In this document: piece after piece, positions 57,114 to 64,000 of the stretch
How positions within the stretch are numbered: the first letter of the stretch is position 1
How the letters are laid out: each line of letters begins with the position of its first letter
NCBI GenBank assembly: GCA_016716905.1
Contig: JADJUS010000004.1
Coordinates: 1,240,001 to 1,304,000, forward strand
Length of the DNA stretch: 64,000 nt
Source: Acidobacteriota bacterium
GTDB taxonomy: Bacteria > Acidobacteriota > Vicinamibacteria > Vicinamibacterales > SCN-69-37
Direction of reading: 5' to 3'
Made by a program: the position numbers and the translations under genes
The notes under the pieces: model-generated
Databases searched by the model: none
Seen by the model: the letters and a program-made list of their open reading frames with translations, nothing else
What the model was told of the DNA's origin: nothing

Positions 57114-58213
57114 TAGAACGGAAACGCAGCGTACAGCCGGAGGCTGAACTTGTCCGACAGGCTTGAGTGCGAGCCGTTCGCGTTGGTGACGTCGCGCAGT
57201 TCCAGCATCAACGCTCCCTGGACCTTGCTGGGACTTCCTTTAGGATGGAGAGTCGGCCCCACAGCGAGGTTCATCACCGAGTTCAGCCCGGTTCGAAGGA
57301 CTACAGAGGCGCTGGCGAGGATACCCAGCTGGACACGGTCGAGGTGTTTGCCTGGCTGGAGCTTGCTGGCAAAGTCCATGCGCAGCGTGCCCACGCTAAA
57401 GTCTGCCAACGGCTTCGCGAACCGCGCTTTGCAGGACTCGACACGCACCACATTGCCTTTCGCATCCGTCCCGGTTGTGTCCACCACGCATACGTTGCTT
57501 GCACTCGCCTCGCCTGGGGAGTCGCGCTCAATGCCTGCGGTCGCGGCAAAGCCGAGCACTCGCGTGTCTCCGAACGCCCGGTTGAAGGCCATCTTGATGC
57601 CCATCGTCTTTCCGGTCTTGCTCGAGAGTGCAGCTTTGGTAGTGCCGCCGCCCTCCACGATGTCCCGGCTGACCACCGTGCCAGTCACGGCGAAGAAAAG
57701 GGCGCGGTGCCCATTGCTCCGGACATCGTAATTCTCTGCTGCGCATTGCTCGGGTGTCGGAGCTGGGGCACCGAGCTCCCACACACGCGCCACGCCAAAC
57801 TCTGCTTCGAGGCCTGGCGTGAACTCGCCGCTCTCGAACAGGGTGCGTTTGCCCTTCTGTGCCGAGAGGGCCGTGTTCAGGCTCGTCTCGTAGTGGTCCT
57901 TGATAATCGGCACCTGTTTGTTGCCGCAGATGACCTTGGTCTCCGGACTTTCTTTCGGCAGCGCGATCAGTACATCGCGGAAGAGTCGTGTGCCGATGGT
58001 GCTTTCCTTGAAGTCCACAGCAAGGAAACCGTCCTTGACGGGAATGATCGACGAGCGACCCTCCGCTGTGCTGAGGATCGTCTGCGCAGTCGCCGCGGCC
58101 GGCAGGACGGCCAATCCGAGGGCCAGCGCAACCGCTGCCATTATCCGCAGACGGCCTCTCTCGTCACTCGAACTCGGCAAGCGGGATGTCATAAAAGCGG
58201 TATCCATAGTCAT
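57113..58213 (-). CDS. Predicted outer-membrane beta-barrel protein, function unknown
   Basis: Up to 366 residues. Possible starts are 58213, 58192 (MTSRLPSSSDERG) and 58141 (MAAVALALGLAVLPAAATAQ); all lead into the same signal peptide ending TAQ. The mature region is rich in beta-strand-like stretches (GFLAVDFKESTIGTRLF, VLGFAATAGIERD, LRMDFASKLQPG, ASVVLRTGLNSVMNLAVGP) and ends SLRLYAAFPF. That is the C-terminal aromatic typical of BAM-inserted barrels. It overlaps or abuts the 94-residue gene upstream, so the two probably form an operon. No named family is recognised. Confidence 0.65.
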   Translation of the reverse strand: MTMDTAFMTSRLPSSSDERGRLRIMAAVALALGLAVLPAAATAQTILSTAEGRSSIIPVKDGFLAVDFKESTIGTRLFRDVLIALPKESPETKVICGNKQVPIIKDHYETSLNTALSAQKGKRTLFESGEFTPGLEAEFGVARVWELGAPAPTPEQCAAENYDVRSNGHRALFFAVTGTVVSRDIVEGGGTTKAALSSKTGKTMGIKMAFNRAFGDTRVLGFAATAGIERDSPGEASASNVCVVDTTGTDAKGNVVRVESCKARFAKPLADFSVGTLRMDFASKLQPGKHLDRVQLGILASASVVLRTGLNSVMNLAVGPTLHPKGSPSKVQGALMLELRDVTNANGSHSSLSDKFSLRLYAAFPF

Positions 58214-58448
58214 TTGTCAGTTTCCCCTTTCGCACGGCCGAGCCGACCTGGTTAATGGTGATGGTGGTTTCGAACGCCGCCCCGGCTTCGTCGCTGAGCG
58301 TCAGCGCCACGTGGACCGGATCAACAACAGCCATCGTCTTCGAGCCCTCCAACGCTCCGGCAGCGTTCAGCGTGAGATCGACCACGGCTGTCTCGACAAT
58401 CGCGGCAGCGCGCCGCACACCCTTTACTGCAACCGTTACCTTTGGCAT
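58164..58448 (-). CDS. Small beta-rich protein of unknown function
   Basis: 94 residues from the ATG at 58448 (MPKVTVAVKGVRRAAAIVET), preceded by a G-rich ribosome-binding region (aaggggg). Alternating strands (AVVDLTLNAAGALEGSKTMA, FETTITINQVGSAVRKGKL) suggest a small beta-sandwich. No signal peptide is visible. Its 3' end overlaps possible starts of the beta-barrel gene downstream, so coupling is likely. Function is unknown. Confidence 0.6.
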   Translation of the reverse strand: MPKVTVAVKGVRRAAAIVETAVVDLTLNAAGALEGSKTMAVVDPVHVALTLSDEAGAAFETTITINQVGSAVRKGKLTNDYGYRFYDIPLAEFE

Positions 58449-58615
58449 ATCTGCAGCCCCCTTGCTGTTGAAGGATAGACGGACAGGCTCGCAGAATTCC
58501 CGCACGCCAGGCCCCCTCCGAATCACACCGAAACCGGCCCTCCGGGTGAGTGGGGAGCGAACAGACCGCGTAGGAACTACCCTGTCACCCGTTCAGAGTA
58601 AGTTAGGCGCGTCGC

Positions 58616-58777
58616 ATGGATCCCTTTATTGACCACTTGAAGTCGTTGTGCCGGGAGCACCCCACGCTTTCGAAGTGGGTGTTCGTGCCCACGACGGCAC
58701 CTCCGAAGGTCTTGCTGGCGAGTACGCAGGCCAGATGCCCGCCTACGAAGTCGCGTGGTGCAACGTCAGCGGCGTAA
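58616..58777 (+). pseudogene. Short reading frame, possibly the 5' end of a lost helicase/nuclease gene
   Basis: 53 codons starting MDPFIDHLKSLCREHPTLSK and continuing WVFVPTTA, then losing coherence and stopping at 58775-58777. The opening recalls the N-termini of AddB/RecB-like helicase-nuclease proteins (a conserved DPF..HL..LC pattern before WVFVPT). That is recalled from memory, not a search, and the call is weak. It lies just upstream of a nuclease cluster. Confidence 0.3.
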
Positions 58778-58874
58778 GAGCGGCAGCCACATTCGTACCC
58801 GCTCGAGGGTGATGGCGAGAATCCGACGGGCACATAACCGGTTGAAACGCGACCGTATCTGATGAGGTGATCCG

Positions 58875-59285
58875 ATGAGTGCAAGTGAGTCAGCGCTTCG
58901 TGAGGTCTTTGACAAGACCGGAGGGGTATGCCATTTGTGCGGTGACAAGTTGAGCTTCGAAAAGCGCGGCCGTGGCGGCAAAGCTAAGGGTGTTTATGAT
59001 GTGCCGAGCGGATTTTGGGAAGTTGATCACGTGCATCAGAGAAGCCGCGGTGGTAATGCGGGCTTCAGCAACGCTCTGCCGGCCTGCACCGCCTGCAACC
59101 GGATGCGCTGGCATCGGTCCGGCGGCTATACGCGACAAACGCTTCTTTTGGGCCTTGCGGCCCGCGAGCGAATTCGGCGCGGTAGTGATCTTGGCGACCG
59201 GCTGCTGAAGGACGCCAAGCAGCGCTGGCCTCTTGTCTCCAAGTGGCCGCGGCTCGGCGAACGAACGAAGAAGCGCGCACGGTAG
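58875..59285 (+). CDS. HNH endonuclease
   Basis: A 136-residue protein with ribosome-binding site gaggtg before the ATG. It shows the zinc-supported HNH fold: first Cys pair CHLCG (about 19-23), the catalytic core WEVDHVHQRSRGGNAGFSNA with VDH and the following Asn, and a second Cys pair CTACN. The C-terminus is basic (GERTKKRAR) and probably binds DNA. It is a stand-alone McrA/HNH-type nuclease. It opens a block of nuclease and restriction genes that runs to the right edge, so a defence role is likely. Confidence 0.88.
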   Translation: MSASESALREVFDKTGGVCHLCGDKLSFEKRGRGGKAKGVYDVPSGFWEVDHVHQRSRGGNAGFSNALPACTACNRMRWHRSGGYTRQTLLLGLAARERIRRGSDLGDRLLKDAKQRWPLVSKWPRLGERTKKRAR

Positions 59286-59415
59286 TGCTACCTGCAAACT
59301 GCAAACGGGCGTGTTAGCATGCGCCACTCCGTTGACTCGTGCTAGCTGTGGACCGTCGAGCTCGGTGCTTGGCGTCACGTGGCCGACGGTACTTGATCAT
59401 CGCTGGGAGGATTAA

Positions 59416-59661
59416 ATGACCGACTGGACTAGTCAGCTGGCAGGCACATTTGGCGCTGTCGATGGTGAATTTGCGGTACACAAAGCCGACCGAGCGCGCG
59501 CCGTTGCCATGCTTAAGGCGGCAAAGAAGGCCGGAGCTGAGTTGGGGGACGTTCTAAATGCTCTGAGGACCTTTGCCGATGGGAAGGCCTGGTCTCCTGA
59601 GCACACTGATAGACAGATAGGCAGACTACATGCGCTCCTGTTCGAGGAGTTTCCTGCTTAG
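59416..59661 (+). CDS. Small acidic/helical protein of unknown function in the nuclease cluster
   Basis: 81 residues with a strong ribosome-binding site (gggagg, 7 nt before the ATG). The sequence is helical throughout (AVAMLKAAKKAGAELGDVLN, then ALRTFADGKAW), ending LHALLFEEFPA. No family is recognised. It sits between the HNH gene and the PD-(D/E)XK nuclease, all on the same strand, so it could be an accessory or immunity protein for one of them. That is only a suggestion from context. Confidence 0.65.
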   Translation: MTDWTSQLAGTFGAVDGEFAVHKADRARAVAMLKAAKKAGAELGDVLNALRTFADGKAWSPEHTDRQIGRLHALLFEEFPA

Positions 59662-59801
59662 CAGCCTGCTCAGGTGTGCGTCGGGAAAACCACTTGTCAC
59701 CAGTCACGGCACTTGGTGCGTGACCAGACTTCTACCGTTAGAACACTTGTTGTTAAAAGCAGACAGAGTCCGCGTAGTCTCAGCGAGGCAGCGAGGTGGC
59801 A

Positions 59802-61070
59802 ATGACATCCGTTCCTTCATCCGATGTTGAACTCCAGGCGCTGAAGCACCTGAAGAACTGGGGTGGGCTAGAGCGTCTTGACGCGATACTCAAGGCTCTC
59901 AGGAGGCAACCGAACTTTTTCGTGGTCGCTCCACGGGTCCTTCGGGTCGAGGGAGTCCATAGCGACATCCTCGCATGGCTGTTGGACCCTCAAGGCTGGC
60001 ATCGACTTGGTGACGGATTTGCCCGCCGGTTTCTTTCCGAAGTGCTGGCGGGCTGTGGGGTGACGGTTTCGGAGTCTCTGAGAGTCGATGAGGTCCACCG
60101 GGAGTTCAGCACAGGCAGGGGGCCAATTGACGTTTTGGTCCTTGGGCGATCCGGCGATGTCGATCTCGTTGTCGGTATCGAGAACAAGATCGACTCACCC
60201 GAAGGCGACGATCAGTTGGTTCGATACGCCGAAGGCCTGACGGCCCGTTTTCCGCGGTGCCGAGTTGTTCTGGCTTTTCTGTCGCCCACCGGGCAGCACC
60301 CCGAAGCAAAGCCGTGCTGTCCGCTCACGCCCGTGTCATATAGCCGTGTGGCCACTCATATCACCGCAGCCATCGATGCTTCGTCGGAATCTACTAGCGA
60401 GACCGGAATGTCGCTGGCCCGGCACTACGCCGCAGCTTTGAGGAGCCACATCATGCCAGAATCAAATCCCGAAATAGACGAAATTTGCCGGCAACTGTAC
60501 GAGGAGCATCAGGAGGCGTGGCGGGCGATCAGGCGCCGCCTCCCCTCGAAACGTGACGAGTCCCACGCCTGCGTCGGCGCCAGAGTAGCTGAGCATCTCG
60601 AAACCCTATATGAAGGAGAATGGCAGTTCGTTGTTCGTCGCGACAGGTATGCCTGCGTGTTTCGACCGGATTGGCTCAGTCTGGGCTCCTACGAAACAGG
60701 CGAGATTAGCGGCTTGCGCCAAGACCAGGACTCGCCCCGCATCCTGCCTCGCGTTCACTTCCGTCTCGTGGTCGACACGGGAGAATCAGACGCGGAGGAA
60801 AATTGTCACTACCGGGTGCGCCTGAAGGTTGACACGTTGAAGAATCCGTCACTCGGGAAGAGCCTTGTAGGCGCCCTGCAGACGATCGCCTCGATTGGGA
60901 CCAAAATGCCCAAGAGACGACAGTTTACGTTGTCGCTGAAATCAACTTCGCAGTTGCCAGCTATCGGTGACGATCCAGAGGATGTGCCAGACAGCGTGGT
61001 TGACTGGTTCGCCGCGCACACCGCGGAGTTGGTCCCGGTGTTGGATTCCGTGCTTAACGGCAAGAAGTGA
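59802..61070 (+). CDS. PD-(D/E)XK superfamily nuclease (PDDEXK_4-like)
   Basis: 422 residues from the ATG at 59802 (gaggt 5-9 nt upstream; a GTG two codons earlier overlaps that site). The family opening HSDILAWLLDPQGWHRLGDG is present. The catalytic elements follow: GPIDVLVLG with the Asp, and VVGIENKIDSPEGDDQL with ExK. LVRYAEGLTARFPRCRVVL continues the fold. The C-terminal 200 residues are unassigned. The family includes restriction-like and defence-associated nucleases. Its position ahead of type I hsdR supports defence; its target is unknown. Confidence 0.82.
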   Translation: MTSVPSSDVELQALKHLKNWGGLERLDAILKALRRQPNFFVVAPRVLRVEGVHSDILAWLLDPQGWHRLGDGFARRFLSEVLAGCGVTVSESLRVDEVHREFSTGRGPIDVLVLGRSGDVDLVVGIENKIDSPEGDDQLVRYAEGLTARFPRCRVVLAFLSPTGQHPEAKPCCPLTPVSYSRVATHITAAIDASSESTSETGMSLARHYAAALRSHIMPESNPEIDEICRQLYEEHQEAWRAIRRRLPSKRDESHACVGARVAEHLETLYEGEWQFVVRRDRYACVFRPDWLSLGSYETGEISGLRQDQDSPRILPRVHFRLVVDTGESDAEENCHYRVRLKVDTLKNPSLGKSLVGALQTIASIGTKMPKRRQFTLSLKSTSQLPAIGDDPEDVPDSVVDWFAAHTAELVPVLDSVLNGKK

Positions 61071-61338
61071 CGCGCAAGATCGCGAAAACCACGTAACCTC
61101 CATGCCAACGATCGGCCGACATCTCGGCGCTGAGCGCCCTGTTCTATGCAGCGAACAGAGCGTGCAAGAACTGGCCTGCCACACCCGTGACGGAGCATTG
61201 CCTAAAGGGATTTGGGCGCCCGATTTGCGACGACTGAGCCACGCCGGCGCTGTAGAATCCGCGCAGACGTTTCATGAACCTCGAGAATGCATCCACAACG
61301 CGGCCGCCCGATGAAGCCGACCAATTAGTCAACAAGGC

Positions 61339-63702
61339 ATGGACAAGAAGACCCTGACCGAAACGGACATCCGGACCAAGTTCATCACTCCCGCCATTGT
61401 CGGCGCGACTGGCGAGAAGTGGAACCTGTTAACGCAGGTCCGTGAGGAGGTCTACTTCACGCGCGGTCGGGTGATCGTTCGCGGCAAGACGGTCAAGCGG
61501 GGGGAAGCCAAGAAGGTCGATTACATCCTGTCCTACAAGCCGAACCTGCCGCTGGCGATCGTCGAGGCGAAAGACAACAGCCATTCAGTGGGGTCGGGAA
61601 TGCAGCAGGCGTTGGCCTACGCGGAGTTCTTAGACGTTCCCTTCGTGTACAGCTCGAACGGCGATGCCTTCCTCGAACACGACCGCACAGTGACGGAGGG
61701 CGTGGCTACTCGGGAGATTCCGCTCGATGAGTTCCCGTCCGCTGAGGAACTGTGGACCAAGTACCGCGCAGCCAAGAGATACACGACTGTTCAGGAGTCG
61801 GTCGCGACTCAGGATTACTACGACGACGGCTCACAGAAGACGCCCCGGAACTACCAGCTCGTCGCCATCAACCGGACAGTGGACGCCATCGCGAAGGGGC
61901 AGGATCGCATTCTGCTGGTGATGGCTACGGGCACAGGCAAGACCTACACGGCCTTCCAGATCATCTGGCGGTTGTGGAAGGCCGGGGCCAAGAAGAGGAT
62001 TCTGTTTCTGGTTGATCGGAACATCCTGGCCGACCAAACGAAGACGAATGATTTCAAGCCGTTCGGCCAGGCGATGACTAAGATCACGAATCGCACGGTC
62101 GACAAGGCGTTTGAGATCTACCTCTGCCTTTACCAGGCGGTGACCGGAACTGAGGAAGACCAGAACATCTACAAGCAGTTTTCGGCAGATTTCTTCGACT
62201 TGATTGTGGTGGATGAGTGCCACCGTGGTAGCGCGGCTGATGACGCGGCGTGGCGACAGGTCCTGGAGTACTTCTCTTCCGCAACGCAGATCGGTCTAAC
62301 GGCGACGCCGAAGGAGACGAAGGAGATTTCGAACATCGAGTATTTCGGAGATCCGATCTACACGTACTCCCTGAGGCAAGGAATCTCCGACGGCTTCCTT
62401 GCTCCGTACAAGGTCGTTCGAATTGGCCTCGACAAAGACTTAGACGGGTGGCGTCCCGAAGCCGGACAGGTCGACAAGTACGGACATGAGATCGAAGACC
62501 GTGAGTACAACGACACTGACTACGATCGGAACTTGATCCTGGAGAGGCGAACGGCTGTTGTCGCGTCGAAGATAACGGAGTTCCTAAAGGCGACCGACCG
62601 GTTTGCCAAGACAATCGTCTTCTGCGAAAACGTCGACCACGCGGAGCGTATGCGTCAGGCTTTGGTGAATGCCAATCCTGATCTGGCGGCCGCCAACAGC
62701 AAGTACGTCATGCGTATCACAGGCGACAATGACGAGGGCAAGGCTCAACTGGACAATTTCATAGACCCGGAGTCGGTGTACCCGGTCATCGCGACGACCT
62801 CCCGGCTCATGTCGACGGGGGTTGACGCTCAAACGTGCCACTTGATCGTGCTGGACCGGCGCATTGCGTCCATGACCGAATTCAAGCAGATCATCGGCCG
62901 GGGTACACGAATCAACGAGGACTACAACAAGTTCTACTTCACGATTATGGATTTCCGTCGGGCGACGGCGCTGTTTGCGGATCCCGACTTCGATGGGGAC
63001 CCGGTACAGATTTACGATCGGGACCAAGGCGAAAGCCCGGTTCCGCCAGATGACTATCCGCCCCTTGAGCCTGAGACGCCGGTCGCCAGGGATGGGCCAC
63101 CTGGCGACGAATCCGATGAAGAGGGTGTCAGGCGCCCCATGAAGTATTTCGTCAACGACGTGGAGGTAAGCGTCGCGACCGAGCGCGTCCAATATCTGGA
63201 CGCGCATGGGAAGCTCATTACAGAGTCGCTCAAGGACTACTCACGCAAGACGGTCCGACTGGCCTACGCTTCCCTCGATGCCTTTCTCACCGTGTGGAAT
63301 GAGGCTGACAAGAAGCAGGCCATTCTCGATGAATTGGCGACAAGGGGAGTCTTCCTTGAAGAATTGGCCGAACAGGTGGGCCGCGACTACGACGCCTTTG
63401 ACCTGGTGTGCCATATCGCCTTCGATCAACCCCCGCTGACCCGGAAAGAACGCGCTGACCAAGTCAAGAAGCGGGACGTCTTCGCCAAGTACGGTCCTCA
63501 AGCGAGGGCGGTGCTAGAAGCTCTGCTTCAGAAATACTCCGACAGCGGGATTGGTAGTGTTGAATCTCTCGAGATTCTCAAGGTTGACCCGCTGACAGAA
63601 TTTGGCACGCCAATCGAAATCGTCCGCCTCTTCGGTGGAAAGCCCTCGTACGTAGCGGCGATTCGAGAACTTGAAGACGCCCTGTATCAGATTGCAGCCT
63701 GA
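61339..63702 (+). CDS. hsdR: Type I restriction enzyme R subunit (EcoEI-like HsdR)
   Basis: A 787-residue motor and nuclease subunit. The N-terminal HsdR nuclease domain carries KVDYILSYKPNLPLAIVEAK (D...ExK, about residues 55-80). The SF2 helicase motor has Walker A MATGTGKT (about 193-200), DECH in VVDECHRGS (about 291-297), motif III LTATP and motif VI QIIGRGTR. The C-terminal ~200 residues fit an EcoEI_R_C domain. Length and motifs are those of an intact family member. hsdM starts 2 nt after its stop, giving the R-M order; hsdS is not in view. About 270 bp upstream hold no gene. Confidence 0.95.
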   Translation: MDKKTLTETDIRTKFITPAIVGATGEKWNLLTQVREEVYFTRGRVIVRGKTVKRGEAKKVDYILSYKPNLPLAIVEAKDNSHSVGSGMQQALAYAEFLDVPFVYSSNGDAFLEHDRTVTEGVATREIPLDEFPSAEELWTKYRAAKRYTTVQESVATQDYYDDGSQKTPRNYQLVAINRTVDAIAKGQDRILLVMATGTGKTYTAFQIIWRLWKAGAKKRILFLVDRNILADQTKTNDFKPFGQAMTKITNRTVDKAFEIYLCLYQAVTGTEEDQNIYKQFSADFFDLIVVDECHRGSAADDAAWRQVLEYFSSATQIGLTATPKETKEISNIEYFGDPIYTYSLRQGISDGFLAPYKVVRIGLDKDLDGWRPEAGQVDKYGHEIEDREYNDTDYDRNLILERRTAVVASKITEFLKATDRFAKTIVFCENVDHAERMRQALVNANPDLAAANSKYVMRITGDNDEGKAQLDNFIDPESVYPVIATTSRLMSTGVDAQTCHLIVLDRRIASMTEFKQIIGRGTRINEDYNKFYFTIMDFRRATALFADPDFDGDPVQIYDRDQGESPVPPDDYPPLEPETPVARDGPPGDESDEEGVRRPMKYFVNDVEVSVATERVQYLDAHGKLITESLKDYSRKTVRLAYASLDAFLTVWNEADKKQAILDELATRGVFLEELAEQVGRDYDAFDLVCHIAFDQPPLTRKERADQVKKRDVFAKYGPQARAVLEALLQKYSDSGIGSVESLEILKVDPLTEFGTPIEIVRLFGGKPSYVAAIRELEDALYQIAA

Positions 63703-63704
63703 CA

Positions 63705-64000
63705 ATGCCTAACGTATCCAACCTCGTCAAGTCTATCCAGGACATCATGCGCAAGGACGCCGGCACCTATGGCGATGCGCAGCGCCTGGAGCAGCTCGGG
63801 TGGATGTTCTTCCTCAAGATCTTCGACGACCACGAAAAGGAAATGGAGGTCCTGCGCGACGACTACAAGTCCCCGCTCCCGCAGCACCTTCGCTGGTCAC
63901 AGTGGGCCAGCGACAGCGAAGGCATAACCGGCGACGGCCTGCTGGACTTCATCAACAACACGCTTCTGCCGAAGCTAAGGGCCCTCACGAGCGGCGGCGA
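63705..64000 (+). CDS. hsdM: Type I restriction-modification methyltransferase M subunit, N-terminal part (runs off window)
   Basis: The first 98 codons of an N6-adenine methyltransferase subunit. The HsdM N-terminal helical domain is recognisable from NVSNLVKSIQDIMRKDAGTY, RLEQLGWMFFLKIFDDHEKE and LLDFINNTLLPKLRAL. Catalytic NPPF and SAM-binding motifs lie beyond the right edge. Coupled to hsdR by a 2-nt gap. Confidence 0.92.
   Translation, partial: MPNVSNLVKSIQDIMRKDAGTYGDAQRLEQLGWMFFLKIFDDHEKEMEVLRDDYKSPLPQHLRWSQWASDSEGITGDGLLDFINNTLLPKLRALTSGG

Noticed and set aside
58603..58884. A 93-codon minus-strand frame before the HNH gene
   Set aside because: No ribosome-binding site, no domain, and it overlaps the HNH start; chance frame.
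61225..61258. ttgcga ... tagaat considered as the hsdR promoter
   Set aside because: The spacing of about 22 nt is too long for a standard -35/-10 pair, and the start codon is ~80 nt further on, unlike the other boxes here.
1..64000. Search by eye for tRNA, rRNA and riboswitch signatures
   Set aside because: No conserved tRNA arms, rRNA segments or riboswitch cores were recognised; a covariance-model scan (tRNAscan-SE, Rfam) would be needed to exclude them.

Overview
The window is GC-rich, densely coded bacterial DNA whose gene content suggests an acidobacterium-like chromosome, probably near Vicinamibacteria. The pointers are Ser/Thr kinases with C-terminal WD40-like PD40 propellers, an ECF sigma factor overlapping one of them, a heme-motif DUF1549/DUF1553 plus DUF1501 gene pair, a TonB-dependent receptor with a carboxypeptidase-like N-terminal domain, and SBBP, FG-GAP, kelch and BNR propeller proteins. 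No rRNA or tRNA gene was recognised, so the taxonomy is inference.

Layout. 1-3.3 kb: a kinase running off the left edge, translationally overlapped by its ECF sigma factor. 3.5-16.2 kb: one giant exported protein of about 4,230 residues (SBBP propeller, CARDB, Ig-like, 12 kelch repeats, 26 tandem 93-residue Ig-like repeats, two BIG2 domains), split by a one-base frameshift. 16.5-21.8 kb: alpha/beta hydrolase, second kinase, FG-GAP protein. 21.9-27.1 kb: a REP-associated tyrosine transposase (RAYT) and the DUF1501/DUF1553 pair. 27.1-33.1 kb: YncE-like propeller, GT2 and GT39-like glycosyltransferases, an L,D-transpeptidase and a DUF1579-like protein. 33.3-38 kb: BNR protein, TonB receptor and His-rich protein, possibly a metal-linked unit. 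38-46.2 kb: small genes plus a four-gene operon of a Ras-like GTPase, an OmpA/membrane protein, a coiled-coil protein and an unknown protein; then an acyltransferase and a double TonB_C protein. 46.4-57.1 kb: an accessory region rich in toxin-antitoxin genes, with two near-identical MazEF plus cysteine-synthase modules, a third partial cysteine-synthase copy, a PIN-like/DUF433 pair, a truncated Fic gene, a ParD scrap and a patatin phospholipase. 58.9-64 kb: a nuclease and restriction cluster (HNH, an 81-aa protein, a PD-(D/E)XK nuclease, type I hsdR and the start of hsdM).

Three sequence-level themes cross the window. (1) Intergenic gaps carry REP elements: a 5' GTAG followed by an 8-bp hairpin whose arms differ between copies by compensating changes, next to a resident RAYT. 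(2) Tandem 7-8 bp GGACYC arrays occur between genes and once inside a kinase domain. (3) Many genes have a TATAAT-like box only 6-13 nt before the start codon and no clear Shine-Dalgarno sequence, which suggests leaderless transcripts. Several genes carry one- or two-base frameshifts; whether these are biology or assembly error cannot be settled from the sequence alone.
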